This document shows, piece by piece, positions 11,746-24,429 of a stretch of 64,000 nucleotides of DNA. The translations under genes and the position numbers were made by a program. Each line of letters starts with the position of its first letter. The stretch's first letter is position 1. The notes beneath the pieces were generated by a model, which saw only the letters and a list, made by a program, of their open reading frames with translations, was not told where the DNA came from and did no database searches. Source of the stretch: Dugong dugon (Eukaryota; Chordata; Mammalia; Sirenia; Dugongidae); contig CM057469.1 in the NCBI GenBank assembly GCA_030035585.1, positions 113,934,650-113,998,649 of the forward strand, written 5' to 3'.

Positions 11746-12384
11746 GCAGAGACTGTCTTCATAGAGCTTACTTTCTAATGCAGGAAACCTATTATTAAAG
11801 AGATAATTGTATCATCAAGAACAATTTTACTAAGTGGTATTAAGGAGAAATAGAAAGTGCTGAGAGATCGTGTACATAATTTCACTGATTTGAGGATATC
11901 ATTTTTTCCACAATCTTAACATCTCTGAAATAGAAATATATCTTTTAGTCAATGATGTCACCTTATAAAAATAGTATGCCTTATAATTGGTGGAGTTGAT
12001 GAGGGGATGGAAGATGATAATTGATACGTTTTTCTGTCTGTAGAAGTAATGTTTCATTCAGAAAGCCAAAGTAGGATGGCAGTGGATATAGGTAGACTCA
12101 GAACTGTATCAAAAGCATGATTGATGGTGATTGATTTGTATTTGCCCTCATCATCTTGTCTTGCCACTCGGAAGAGAGTTTCATGGCATGGAATATTAAG
12201 ACTTTGAGATTTGCATTCTGTAAGACCAAATACTAATAAAAATTATAATTGTGCATATAAAGGATGTTAACTACTATCAGAGTTCTATTAGTGTTAGCTA
12301 TTACTTTTTAAATAGATTTTTGTGGTGAAACCAGTTTATCTCAATAAAAGACAGAACTTTCTAAAAACTGGTATAGTAATGATA
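11746..12384. other. No gene recognised
   Basis: Unassigned sequence between an L2 tail and a MIR. No frame or RNA gene is visible. Confidence 0.5.
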
Positions 12385-12590
12385 TTTAACTCTTACATAG
12401 CAGTTACTATGTGCCAAGAACTTTTACAACTGCTAGACGTAATAAATCAATTAACACACTGTGGTTAGATGGCTTGCATGATCACGGTCACTTGGAGGGA
12501 GTGGTGGGACTGAGTTGCGAACCCAGGTTGTCTGGCTTCAGAAGCTATGTTCTTTACTGCTGTGCTCTGCTGCTTCTTAAACTGAAACAA
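12385..12590 (-). mobile_element. MIR SINE
   Basis: Reverse orientation MIR: TTACTATGTGCCAAGAACTT, then GCTTGCATGATCACGGTCAC and GCGAACCCAGGTTGTCTGGC (MIR: AACCCAGGCAGTCTGGC). A forward frame at 12411-12629 covers it but is not a gene. Confidence 0.8.
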
Positions 12591-13672
12591 TTCAAAAATA
12601 AAATAGGCTGGCCCAGAGCCCATCACTGACAATCTTTTTAGGATAGCATGGACTTTTATCTTACGGAGATATTGTAGACCAATCTCTTCATTGAGTTAGT
12701 AGTTTGGGTTTATGAACAATGGTGATCAACTCTAAGATGAGTAGTCCTTTTCTATGCCACACATGGCAGGATATGACTAGTAAACACACATCCTCTGGTT
12801 TGTTACACTTGCATTTTTATTTTGTCTTTGATGTGCTTTAGTATCTCCCTTTTGCTATCATCTTCAATCATCTTCAATCAACCTGTTCTATTTTTAAAGC
12901 CAACAGATTCTACACAGAGCTTGACAAAATGACTGATCATCCTAGCTTTTCATGCCTTGTTCTATAAATTATCATGAAGGAGGATAAGATATATATATTT
13001 TTTTTTTTGGTCCAGTTAACTGCCACTTTTATTTTTACTTGTTTGCTGGGCATTTAAGTGTTTCTGCCAAATTTTAAAAATTATCTAGGACTCCTGAAGA
13101 ACTATGTTTGAGGGTTTAAGACTACTGAAGTGCTCTGGTTTGGTAAAGTGAAACCGTGAGATATGCCAAGCACATTATCCATTTACCTTTCTAAGCAATG
13201 TAGTATTAATAAAGTGCCAGGAAGCAAGAAGCACATCTCAGGAACTTCTACAAAGACACACATATATGAATGTGTGTATTTATATGTATGTGTGTATATA
13301 TAATCTACTAAGATAATATCATCCCATTCCCTGCCCCTCCCTGAGCACCAGAAATATATAAAATGTTCAAAAAATAATACTAAACGAAGAAAATGCACCA
13401 CAAATCTCAGACTATACCATCTCTAACTCAGAAAGTAAGAATGTTTAAATCTATAAAACTCATGAAGGTAATATACAGATATAAATTGGTTAATAAAGTT
13501 ATTAATTAAAGAATCTTTCATTTTTAATTAAAACAACATTAATAAATATATATTAATGTAATTAAAACCTAACTATATCTTTTAAATTACAAAATATGAA
13601 AAAATAGTGCACAGAGGAAAAAATATAGAACATGTAAGTATGGTATATCCTCAAGATGAAATACGACATACC
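12591..13672. other. No gene recognised
   Basis: AT-rich, with a short TG/TA repeat near 13257-13302. No gene or clear repeat family. Confidence 0.5.
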
Positions 13673-13684
13673 AATTTAAAATCA

Positions 13685-14383
13685 CAGCCTTCAGTATGGA
13701 TTATACCTCAACATAAAAAGAAAACTCTCACAACTGCATCAATAAGCAACATCATGATAAATGGAGCAAAGACTGAAGTTGTCAAGTGTTTCATTTTACC
13801 TGGATCCACAATCAAACCCCATGGAAGCAGCAGTCAAGAAATCAAACAAATCAAATCTGCCACGAAATATCTCTTGATAGTGTTAAAAAGCAAAGATGTC
13901 ACTTTAAGGACTAAGGTGCACCTGACTCGAGCCATGATGTTTCTAATTGCCTCAAAAGCATGTGAATGTTGGACAATGAATAGGGAAGACCAAAGAAGAA
14001 TCTACGCTTTTAAATTATGGTGCTGGCAAAGAATATTGAATATACCATGGGCTGCCAGAAGAACAAATAAATGTGTCTTCGGAGAAGTACAACAAGAATG
14101 CTCATTAGAAGCGAGGATGGTGAGACTTCGTCTCACACACTCCGGACATGTTATTAGGAGGGACCATTCCCTGGAGAAGGACATCGTGCTTGGTAGAGTA
14201 GAAGGTCACGAAAAAGAGGAAGATCCTCAGCAAGATGGACTGACACAGTGGCTGCAACAATGGGCTCGAGCATAACAACGATTGTGAGGATAGTGCAGGA
14301 CCCAGTAGTGTTCCATTCTGTTGTACATATGGACTCTATGAGTCAGAACTGACTTGAGGGCACCTACACCTAACAACAACAAC
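13685..14383 (+). mobile_element. RTE (BovB-like) LINE, ORF2 C-terminus and 3' end
   Basis: 5'-truncated copy with a long remnant of ORF2 in one frame (open 13607-14275). Residues include KSKDVTLRTKVHLTRAMMF, FKLWCWQRILNIPWAARRTN and ECSLEARMVRLRLTHSGHVI, matching the BovB pattern KSRDITLPTKVRLVKAMVF, FELWCWRRLLRVPWTARRSN, CSLEGLMLKLKLQYFGHLMRR. The 3'UTR ends CACCTAACAACAACAAC. AATTTAAAATCA (13673-13684) and AATTAAAAATCA (14384-14395) flank it as a 12-base duplication with one mismatch. The open frame is LINE sequence, not a host gene. Confidence 0.92.
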
Positions 14384-14570
14384 AATTAAAAATCATTTTG
14401 ACAAAATCAACTGTTGACCTGAGAAAATGTTCTTGATACATTTTTAGTCAATAAAAGCAATATAAAACCTGAATATTTAAAAGGAAAGCATAAATATAAA
14501 CACATAAAAGAAATAATCAGAATATTTAGTGGCCTTTTCTAAATCTTTAATTTATTATTTTTGCCTTCTG

Positions 14571-14602
14571 TTGTGTGTGTGTTGTGTGTGTGTGTGTGTG
14601 TG
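14571..14602. repeat. (TG)n microsatellite
   Basis: TG dinucleotide run with one interruption. Confidence 0.95.
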
Positions 14603-14979
14603 AACTGTATTCACATTTTAGGATAAAATGAATAATGCTATTGCTATTTTATCATATGACCATTTTTCCTTAAATATGTGAATGTTAACGTTTAATTATA
14701 CAGCCAACTTTATTTGAAAGAAAATAAAAAAAAATCATAAGGGGAGCTAATGAAACTGTGTGATTATAAGACATGGAATTTGCAGGGAGTCTTTTCATAA
14801 AACATTAGAATTATTTTTATCTTGTTTACCTTCAGATTAGATGCCAAACACTAATCAGGTTTTTATCTGCAGTGTTTCTGTCAAGGGGTAATCACTCCCT
14901 CACAAAGAAGACCTCTTCATCAGAAATGAATGTGTCTATGTTGTATGTCACATCCAGGCCAATGTGCAATCTGCTACAC

Positions 14980-15055
14980 TCATCGTTTTATTTCTAAAAC
15001 CTTGTCTTACGCTCAACACATAGTAGGTTTTCAATAAATATGTATTTAATCAAGA
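14980..15055 (+). mobile_element. L2 LINE 3' end
   Basis: Short L2 terminus: CTCAACACATAGTAGGTTTT then CAATAAATATGTATTTAATC. Confidence 0.6.
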
Positions 15056-18000
15056 AAATTAATTGAAGTTATTTATTCGTTTAGAGAGGAAGCATTTTCT
15101 CAAAGTATAACTTACGTGTTAATAAATTACCTGAAATTTCAAAACTAGATTGAATAAGAAGTTATAGACAAGAAAGAGAAAGGCAAGATGATGCCCTGAG
15201 AACCCTACTCACCTACAAAATTAGAAGTCTATTAAGAGTAGAAGTAACAGCAAAAGAAATTGAGAATTAATTTTGGGGGATAGGAGAAAACCCAGGAGAT
15301 TGTGGTAGCTGGAATCAAGAAGAGAAGAGTGTTTCAGGAAGGAAGGAGATTTCAGCTCTGCTGAAGGTCACTGAGAAGTAGGGTGAGGTGAGAACAGAAA
15401 AATGTCCACTGGATTTAGCCACATGGAGATTAATGGTGATCATGGAAAGAGCAATTTCTGTGAGGCAAGGAGGATTATTCCCGATAAACTTTGTCAGGCA
15501 GTCTCGTTTCATATCTGGAAAACTTGGCAATGGTTCATGCAAGTAAAAAACATGCATCTCCCAAAGAAAAGAAAAAAAGACTCAAATCATGGGAAAAAAA
15601 TTAGTTTAAATCATCTTACATGGCTGTGTCTGTATAATCCCCAGAACACACTTTTTTTTTGGTCAGTTTGTTGGTTTGTTTTCAGTTTGGAGCATCTAGA
15701 ACAAGAGTTTATTTTTGCACACAATTAAATTGCTATAGATTGACAGTGTTCACTCAATTTCAATTTCACAGTTTAAACTGGTTTCACATTCATGCATTTG
15801 GTGGGAAGTACGCATTCATCTACTCTGCCCTCTCAAGGACTTTAGGAGTGAGGTGAGCCTGGGTAAGGCCAGTGGCCAGTGAAACGCTCAGGATCCTCAG
15901 GCTGGTATTCTTCACTGGAGTCCAGCTGAGCTTAGTGGTCCTCAAAGTATTCATATAATTACATTTGGTAGATTTTCTCCCCAGTGAAGTGCTCATCTGT
16001 TTCTTTTTTAGACCACTTACATTTTCTACCTGAATATTTATTGATGAATATACACTATATTTTCAAGAAAAATCTCTATGAACTTTTGAGTAGGAAGCTT
16101 TCAAGGACTAATTCAATATTGTTACTATGGTTTTCAATTACTCTTTAACAAAATCTTTCGAAAGAGGCAAATGAAGACCGTGGTTTAATCAGCACATTGC
16201 ATTAAAAATTCATCATTTGAAATTTGCCTAATAGACTGTTACTTGCCCTGCACAGTCAGCCACAGCTTTACTATTAGAATTTGCTTGACCTTAGACTAGT
16301 GAAGCTTAGTGAAATTCTAAAATAGCATCCGTTTTTGTTTTGGTTTGGTTTAGTTGGTTTTTCATAAGTTTACCTTTTATAGTCTGCTGGCTCAAATTTT
16401 CTTTTACAAAATGTAGAAGGCATTGTTCAAGCTCTGTGAAGTCATGTTTCAGCCTTACATTGTGTCACAGGCTAATATCGAAGTGATGTAAAATCCTGGG
16501 TTCCTCTGAGTTCCATTTCTACCGTCTTTCCCAGACAGCACCTGAGCGCTGTTTATAACATTTATGCTGCCGTGAGGACCGACCTGTAAGCACAGCAGTT
16601 TTCTGCCCACCCCCAACCCCGCCCTAGTTTTAGTTCATCTGCCTTTTGCAAAGCCAGCCCTCAAGAGAACATCCTAAAAACACAATTAATTAAGCGATTT
16701 CTTGCTGATTCAAGTTACCATGCAACATGATGTTCATAGAGGAGTCAGTCGGAGAGTTTCTCTTTCTTACCCTACTGTTCATTGCTCTGACCATTTCATA
16801 TACTGTTTTATTTCTTGCAACTTGACTCCTACAGCAAACTAAAAATTAATTAAGTTTAGGGACACAGACACATGTGGCATTCCTTCCATTATACAGCAGG
16901 TGTTTTAAAAATCTGTAAAATAATCCCAACGGCTTTCACAACCCCTGAGGTCTGATGGAGGTCAAGTAGATTTCTTAAACCCCATTTGATTCATAAGAAA
17001 ATGAAATTAGGCTATACTTTTGCAGTTTAACAATGAGTGGAATTAGTTTTAAAAATCTATCAAAATTGTTATTTTGCTCAAAAGATAGAATGCACATAGT
17101 TAATGAAAAAATGGTAAGGAAAACTAACCTATGACATACATTTAAGATTTCACAGATATGTCAGCTGAGAATAATGTGGTCCTAGAACAGCTTCTGAGGG
17201 CTGAGAAACCAGTGGTGGCTCTGTTTTATCTTTGATACAGGCTTTAAGTTTGAGTCAGGGGGCACTATGGTGAAATGAGTTTTTAATCATAATTTATTTT
17301 TTATGAAGCAAATCCAGAGGGTAATACGGACTGAAGTCCAGGTATTTTTGTCTCAGTCAAGCTCTGCTTGTTTCACACTTGGTATCAGCCCCTGTCAATG
17401 AAACATACACACCCCCACCCACACACCCATATTATGTTATAATATGATAACACATCCAACTTACATTATCGTAAGTATTTTTATCCACTTATAAGTATAT
17501 AAATACAGATATATACTATTAGATACTATTATACTATTATTTATTTATTTTTTAATTACTTGAAATTATGATAAACTTTCTTTACAAACAGGAGTATATG
17601 AATTTTTGTAGTCACTTTGCTGCTCTACTTGGCATTACAATAGGTGCAGAGCAGAGACGGAGCAAAACTAAGAACAGAACTCTGATTGATGCCATCACAG
17701 ATTTCATTGTGGTCCAAATCTATGAAACCTTATAAAACAGTGAAATTCTCCATGGTTTTTTTTTTTTTTTTTTTCTCATTTGGAAGAATTCTAATTAAAA
17801 TATAATTGTTCTTCCCTTAAACATGGCACATACGCTCACTCCTGTGTTGTATACCTTATATACAATTGTCAGGTATACAACCGTAGTTCTTCATTGGCTA
17901 AATGCTTGCAAAGCTTTTGACAAATGCTACACAAGTAATAACTAAAAATAAACAGGTCTTGTTTAATTTACTGAAACTCTAAATGAAGCTTGAATAAGGT

Positions 18001-19308
18001 TGTATCATCTGAAACTGAAAGAGATCGTCAAACTGATAAATCTCAACTAAGCATCAGTAAATTCAATAAAAAGAAAAAAAAAGTTATCAAGCTTGTGAAT
18101 TGGTAACCCTACTTAGAAGCACTATCAAGTAGGCTTCTCAGTAGAGCAAAATACTCCAGAACTTTGTCATATGGCTGTTGCAGATGTTAATATTCAAATG
18201 CAAAGAGTATATGCATATTCCAGCATACAAGGCAGGAGAGGTTTCATGCTACATTGGACTGAGAATGAGTTTAGGAAATCAAAGGGACAGGAATTTGAAC
18301 ATCAACCCAGTCACTCATTATTTTGGCAGATCTGTATGAGTCCTCTTTCTTTGTCTGTGTATTGAGACTGAGGGAATGTTTCAAATTTAAAAAGAAAAAG
18401 AAGAAAGACCAATAGGCAACATATGATCCAGGATATTTTTTTTTTCCTTTTTATGAAGAGCATTATTAAAACAACTGGCAAATTCTGAATAAGGTCTCTG
18501 ATTTAAATGCCAGATGTGGCTTAGTATTGTATGACTCAATTTTCAGATTTTGATAATTATACTATGGATAAGTAAGAGAATGTCCTCCTTTTTTCTTTTT
18601 TTTTGAAGAAATGCACACTAAACTATTTAGGGATAAAGGGACATATCTGTAACTCACTCTCAAAAGATTTGGAAAAAAATTGGGAGAAAGAAGAAAAATG
18701 ACAAAGCAAATATGATAAAGTGTTTACGTTTGAAGAATAAGGGTGATACATGTATGGGAATTCTTTGTCCACCTTAGCACTTTTCTCTAACTTTTAAATG
18801 ACATCAAAATAAAAAGTCAAAACTAAAAAAATGAATGAGAATATCTTTATTATGAAATTGAATATGATGCATGAAACATAGCAGTAACTTATCTGTTATT
18901 ATGGGTGCTCAAGCAAATCAGAATTAAAGCAAGACTATGATTTATGTGTGTAATCGAGTGTGGGATAAAATATGATGTATTTTTATTACATAGGAAATAA
19001 CTTTATAAAATAAAATCTAATGTTATATAACCTTTATGATCATGTGTGAGTAATTTATGTGAACATCGTATGATTTAATATTGCTAATGGAGTGTTTATA
19101 AACTTATATTCATCAAGAGTATTTCCACTGATGGAACCACTTAAGTGTAACAGCACTTGTGGTCTCAGGGCATGAAGCTACTTCCTTTTCCCTCCCCCTT
19201 CCTTTAGCCCTACCTACTCTCCTTGAGCAAAGCTTTTGGAATGGGCCATAGTGGTCAAGGATAGGGCTTTTTCTGTGCCAGGCTCCTCAATCTAGGGTGG
19301 TGGGATGG
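15056..19308. other. Repeat-poor 4.2-kb stretch, no gene found
   Basis: Apart from a 58-base segment at 15478-15535, T runs (17757-17774) and A-rich patches, I recognise no transposable element. Reading frames are short (108 codons at most, 15402-15728) and without family resemblance. A GC-richer patch at about 16500-16660 stands out from AT-rich surroundings. Unique or very old DNA; possible conserved non-coding sequence cannot be judged from one genome. Confidence 0.5.
15478..15535 (+). repeat. 58-base segment repeated at 35035-35092
   Basis: Starts TTCCCGATAAACTTTGTCAG and ends AACTTGGCAATGGTT. The copy at 35035-35092 has the same orientation and one mismatch. Flanks are unrelated. Confidence 0.9.
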
Positions 19309-19458
19309 GCCCCTGGTAGGGCAGTAGTTAAAGGCTAACCAAAAGGCTGGCAGTCTGAATCTGCCAGCTGCTCCTTGGAAACCCTATGGGGCAGTTCTAC
19401 TCTGTCTTATAGAGTCACTATGAGTTAGAATTGACTCCATGCCAACAGGTTTGGAGGT
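19309..19458 (+). mobile_element. AfroSINE, short form
   Basis: GGCAGTAGTTAAAGGCTAAC, then GCTGCTCCTTGGAAACCCTA with no central block, then GGGGCAGTTCTACTCTGTC. Part of the tRNA-like head is deleted. Confidence 0.88.
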
Positions 19459-21038
19459 GAATCTTACTAGGGTTCTGTCTCTCTTCTCTCCAGATGGGTT
19501 AGGTGTCTCAAGAACTGCCTGGACCTAGGAAAGTCTATGCGTGTTTTAATTAGCTCAGCCGTGCCCTTGGGTTCAGGAAGTAAGCCTTGCTTTCCCTCTG
19601 GCATTCCTTGCTGCTTTGCCACTTCTAAGTTTTACTTGTTATTGGCATGCAAATGAGTATGGGTCTGGGAAAAAAGAAAATATTTTGTCTATTTTCGTTG
19701 TAGGGCAGAGGCGGCTTCTAGTGATATTCAGGTTTGGGGTCAGTGTTCTAACCAATGACACACGGTGTTCTCTGTGCTTATATTGTCTCCAGCACTTGTA
19801 GGACTGTGGTCTGTGGAAGAATAGGGGATGAGAATCCAGGCATGCTGACTTCCCAGAAATGTTACCCTCCAATTATAACACAACATACATTTCAACAAGA
19901 AGTGCCTCTGAGTAATTTGTCATTTCCTGAAGGGTTTCCTGTAATGCTTGCACAAGGGCTTTTAAGATACCTAAATGCATGCTGCCATGTGCAATTTCCG
20001 TAGTCTACTGAAATCACATCCAGGCCATAATTGACAGTGATGTTGCACGAGAGAAGAAAGAGAAAGAGTTAAGCGAGTGCTGTCTTATCTGAAAGTACAA
20101 TATGGGAACGTTTAATCATAACTGGAGTATTATCATATAGATGTGCAGATCACAGCCAAACATTATGAAGGATGATGAATCAGGACCAGTCTAATGATCC
20201 TATAATCTGGCAGAATTCCTCCTGCAAACATCTTTCATCTTGAAGTGATGAAGGATTCTACTGGAATAATAACCAATGGATGTTCAGCTCTATATGTCAG
20301 GTAAAGAAGAAATCATTTATAATTTATTTGCAATTAAAATAACGAAACGGTTAATTCTGCAGCCCCGGAACAGCTTTTGGCCCTCATCCTGGGCAGGAGG
20401 TTAATGGGTATCCCAACTAAGGGGACAGCTGCACGTTTATTCCAGGATCCTCGGCGGTTCAATTGGGAGGATTTCCTTGGTTCCTTCCTCGTTTCTATTT
20501 GTTTTCTTCTTCTCAGATTAAAGCAAACAAACACAAAATTGATGACAGAAATCATAAATGCATTAGAGCTTCTAGGGAAGGTCCTGTAACTACTTTTGAT
20601 GACTGCTGTAGCATCAGAGTACCATTGCTCAACCCTCACAATATGGCAATACCATTTAAAGGACATATTGTTCTTTATGGTTGCTTTGAGCAGAAATCTA
20701 CTTGGAGGCACCTAACAACACCTTGAATCCATTTGAATATAAAGTGCATGATGTTTGTAAAGGCAATGTGCTTTTAATGGAATTAAACATATATAATTTG
20801 AATAAAACGGTCCCACAACTCAAGCTTATCTCTAAAATGCACTGCTTAGAATGTTTATTCTAAACTCCGCCAGTTACATCAGTCTAAAATTACTTTTCAT
20901 GGAAAGTTCAAAAATGCTAACCTTGATCCTACCCTCTTTGAAAAGGGAGCTATTTTAGAAGAGGAAATTCTTACAGATCTTAAAGAAAATGTTTCTTATG
21001 ATAATACATTCTTTCTAAAGGAATGCATCAATTAGTTA

Positions 21039-21040
<2 letters not shown>
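19459..21040. other. No gene recognised
   Basis: Frames of up to 125 codons (reverse, 20334-20711) overlap forward frames and resemble nothing known. A GC-richer block at about 20355-20470 differs from its AT-rich surroundings; I cannot identify it. Confidence 0.45.
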
Positions 21041-21073
<33 letters not shown>

Positions 21074-21117
21074 CACATGTATGTGTTTGCTTGTGTACGT
21101 GTGTTTGTATGTGTGCA
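21041..21117. repeat. (GT)n microsatellite
   Basis: Pure GT run of about 30 bases, then an imperfect GTGT/ACGT/ATGT tail. Confidence 0.95.
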
Positions 21118-21482
21118 TAAGCGAGAGGAATTCAGGAGTGAAAATCAGTTTATTTAATGTCCTTTTCACTTTTCTTTTTCTGGCATTTTATATACATTCT
21201 AGAGAAAGTCTGGCACAGATGAGCCAAACATCTGCAAGAATATTTCACTAGTGAAAATGCTGTGATTATAATAATGATCTGTTACGTTATGTACCAGTCC
21301 TTTAAATCTGTGAACATAAATTGTCTTTACATGAAAAAGTAACATTATCTTTTTTTTTAATAGCATATAAGAATGTGATCAGAAATTTAATAAATGAAGC
21401 CAGAACAAAGTTTGTAAATCTAGAGGGAGAGGTCGAACTTGAACCTATAAGTCTGCATCTGAAGTAGGTATTCTTACCATTT

Positions 21483-22115
21483 TAAGGTTTATTATACAAT
21501 TTTTCAAACTTCACAAAAAAGTAGAAAGAATCCCACAATGAATCACCGTGTTCCCATCACTCAGTTTTTTCCAAGATGTTTGCCTTACTTGTTTCATGAC
21601 TTTCATTTTGCTTTTTTCTTTGCTGAAGTATTATAAAGCTAATTCCAGGCATCGTGTAATTTGAACTGCAATTTACATTTATATTCATACTTTAAAAATA
21701 TGGACATATTTTGCATGAGTATAAGTCAGTTTTCAGGCCTGAAATATTTCCAAGTGATAATAATTTTTTTAGTATCATCTAATGTCCAGTCCATAATCCA
21801 ACTTCCCTGATAGTCTCAAAATATCCTTTTACTGTTGGTTTGAATCAGGATCCAACCCAGACATTGCCACTTGATAATTATATTTCTTAAGTCTTTTTAA
21901 TATAGAACAGCCTGCCTTCCTTATTTTTCTCCCATTGCATTGACTTATTACAAAAATTACATTAGTTCTCCAATACAGTGTCCCACATCCAAGATTTGTC
22001 TGTTTGCTTCCTCTTAGTGTCATTTAATTATCCTATTCTCTCAGATTACCTGTAAATGGAAGCAATGTGTAGTCTTGATTAGAGCACAACTATTTAGACA
22101 AAAATATCGCATGAG
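21483..22115 (-). mobile_element. L1M LINE 3'UTR
   Basis: Reverse complement of an old L1M 3' end: TTTATTATACAATTTTTCAA, TGTTCCCATCACTCAG, AATTCCAGGCATCGTGTAAT, ATCATCTAATGTCCAGTCC, TTTTACTGTTGGTTTGAATC. No ORF2 sequence accompanies it. Confidence 0.72.
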
Positions 22116-23026
22116 GGTTGTTTGTGCTGTGCATGGCATCAGAGCCAGCCCTAAGAGCAAGGGTCTCTGATTCCAAAATGCCTGACCTTTCCATTACAGC
22201 CGATTTCCTTCTTTTACACTAGTCTGTGAACTGTATCTCTGGAGACAATTGTTAATACGTGACAACCAAAATGCAGGACGTGCAATAGGCAGGTTTTTAT
22301 ATGGGAGAATAGTTATGAATCTTGGGTAAATGGAAACTTGGTGCACCACAGTATAGTTGCACATGCTTGTATACCTGCACACACACACACAGACACAGAC
22401 ACACAGAGTTTTTGTCATCAAGAATAGACAGTGTGACTTTGCAGAGTTGGAGGTATTTACAGTGGAGTTATCACTAAACCAAATGAGGTGACTGCTGGCT
22501 GGATGAACAAAAGTATGATATTTAGAAACGCATTTATAAGACAGATTCGTTTAATGAGAAGGTCTGAAGTCCTGTCTATAGTTCTTTATTTCGACTGCTA
22601 ACTTGCTCTGCACAAGGAGATCCCTCTCCTATCTCAGAACAAACGTCAGAGAATCAAGACATTTTGTCATAATTTGGGAGTTAAAATGCATTTAGTGGTT
22701 TGGAAACATCATGTTACATTTCAGCCTGGGAGAAACCTTTACAAGAAGAAATCCTTTTTCTTGGCACTCCTACTACATCTTGACATACCATTAGCAAAGT
22801 ATTTGTTTTCTTTGTATTGGTTTCATACATAACATTGATTTGAGGTACCGGTGTTGGTGAGCACATTGCTAAATGAAACAAGCTTTAGTCAGTCTTTGCA
22901 GGCACAGCTTATTGCTGTTGTTATTATTTTTTCACAGCTGTTTCTGAGCAGAATTTCTAAGTAAGCTGAGTACTAGCAGAGAAGTTAAAAGCAGGATACA
23001 GCAGCTCTATTCAGATGATAAACTAT
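22116..23026. other. No gene; (CA)n microsatellite at 22377-22408
   Basis: Unassigned sequence with an imperfect CA/CAGA repeat. No gene or clear transposon. Confidence 0.5.
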
Positions 23027-23251
23027 TTGAATTTCTCAACTTCGGACAACTGTTGACACCATGGACCAGCGGATTCTCTGTTGAGGTGGGGCTGGGGGCT
23101 GTCCTGTGCATGGCAAGATATTTGGCAGTAGCCCTAGCCTGTACTCATTAAATTCCATTGGCGCCCCTCCAATCATAACAATGAACAATGACTTCAGACA
23201 TTGCCAAATGTCTCCTTCCGGGGGGGGGATTATCTCCAGTGGGAAACGGTG
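23027..23251 (-). mobile_element. MER20 hAT-Charlie element
   Basis: Reverse copy of MER20: GGGGGCTGTCCTGTGC, GACATTGCCAAATGTCTCC, then a G run and a diverged terminus. MER20 is an ancient placental nonautonomous hAT transposon. Confidence 0.82.
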
Positions 23252-23605
23252 AGCTATTAGCTAGCTTTTAAGTTATTCCTGTATATCCATAGCAACGTAA
23301 AAACGATCATAACAACATAAACGAGATGACTCAGCAATGGTAGTGAGGTAAAAGTTCACTTTTTTTTTGGAAAGGTGGCACATTTGTGTTTTTACTTTTA
23401 ATACGATGGTTATCTTGATACTGAGATACAAAGATATTGTGATATAAAATCTGTCGATATTGTCTCATGCTATATCTTTCTGAATTTTCTTGATCTTTCA
23501 TTAACATAAAATGAAAATAAAGTCAGGTGCGGGTAATGGTAGATACTGTGTAACAAGGAAAAAAATAAGCAGCATATACTTCTGCTTATTAGTACAAAAT
23601 AATTA

Positions 23606-23660
23606 TGTATATATCTGCATATATATATATATATAAGAATATATATATATATATACAGTT
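23606..23660. repeat. (TA)n microsatellite
   Basis: Two AT dinucleotide runs separated by AAGAA. Confidence 0.95.
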
Positions 23661-23952
23661 TGTGTGTTTATGTTTCAAACTGCCAACCTTTCGGTTAGCA
23701 GTCATAAGGTTAAGTGAATATTAGATAGGTTAGTAACACTTTAAGTGCTTAGCAGTGTCTACAAGAGTAAGTACACATTAATTGTTATCTGGTATTATTC
23801 TTACTATAATTATTTTGATAACCCACTCACACATTTAAAAAATTATCATGTCAGTGTCTTATATTCTCAAATGAGTCAAATAAATGGGTAATTCACATTA
23901 CTTATTTGTATCTAGGTCAACCAGATACTGTAAAAAGAATAAAAACAGAACA

Positions 23953-24112
23953 AGAAAAAACCCATTGCCATCGAGTTGATTCCAACTCACAGCGACCCTA
24001 TAGGACAGAGTAGAACTGCTCCGAAGGACTTCCAGGGAGTGCCTGGTGGATTTGAACTGCCAACCTTTTGATTAGCAACCGTAGTTCTTAACCACTACAC
24101 CACCAGGGGTTC
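23953..24112 (-). mobile_element. AfroSINE, short form
   Basis: Reverse copy: CCATTGCCATCGAGTTGATT, CAGAGTAGAACTGCTCC, CCTTTTGATTAGCAACC, ending CACCACCAGGGG. The central block is absent. Confidence 0.92.
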
Positions 24113-24132
24113 TGAAGGGGAAGAAATAAAAA

Positions 24133-24285
24133 GGAGCCCCAGGGGTGCAGTGGTTAAGAGCTTGGCTGCTAATCAAAAGGTCAGCAGTTCGAATCCACCA
24201 GTTGCTTCTTGGAAATTCTATGGGGAAGTTCTACTCTGTCCTATAGGGTTGCTATGAGTTGGAATCCATGCAACGGCAATGGGTT
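24133..24285 (+). mobile_element. AfroSINE, short form
   Basis: Forward copy from GGAGCCCCAGGGGTGCAGTG to CGGCAATGGGTT. B-box-like AGTTCGAATCC is intact. It abuts a reverse long-form fragment at TAATCTTTATGG, the same internal motif hit by other insertions in this window. Confidence 0.93.
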
Positions 24286-24400
24286 AATCTTTATGGAAGC
24301 AGACTGCCACATCATTCTCCCTTGGAGCAGCTGGTGGGTTCGAACCACTGGCCTTTCAGTTAGCAGCTAAGTGCTTTACCCACTCTGCCACCAGGGAAAC
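24286..24400 (-). mobile_element. AfroSINE, long form, 5' half
   Basis: Reverse fragment holding the tRNA-like head and central block (GGAAGCAGACTGCCACATC, TGGGTTCGAACCACTGGCC, CCACCAGGGAAAC). The 3' half is not found on the other side of the adjoining forward SINE. Confidence 0.85.
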
Positions 24401-24429
24401 AAGACAATAGACAACATTAAACACAAGAG

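Noticed and set aside
13607-14275. Longest open frame in the window (222 codons) as a possible host gene
   Set aside because: Residues from about codon 40 onward match the RTE/BovB ORF2 C-terminus, and the sequence has an RTE tail and target duplication.
20334-20711. 125-codon reverse frame
   Set aside because: Overlaps forward frames, has no family resemblance, and shows no neighbouring splice or promoter context I could support.
24133-24285. tRNA gene candidates in the GGTTAAGAGC...GTTCGAATCC segments
   Set aside because: These are AfroSINE heads with A/B-box-like motifs; no full cloverleaf with paired acceptor stem is present.
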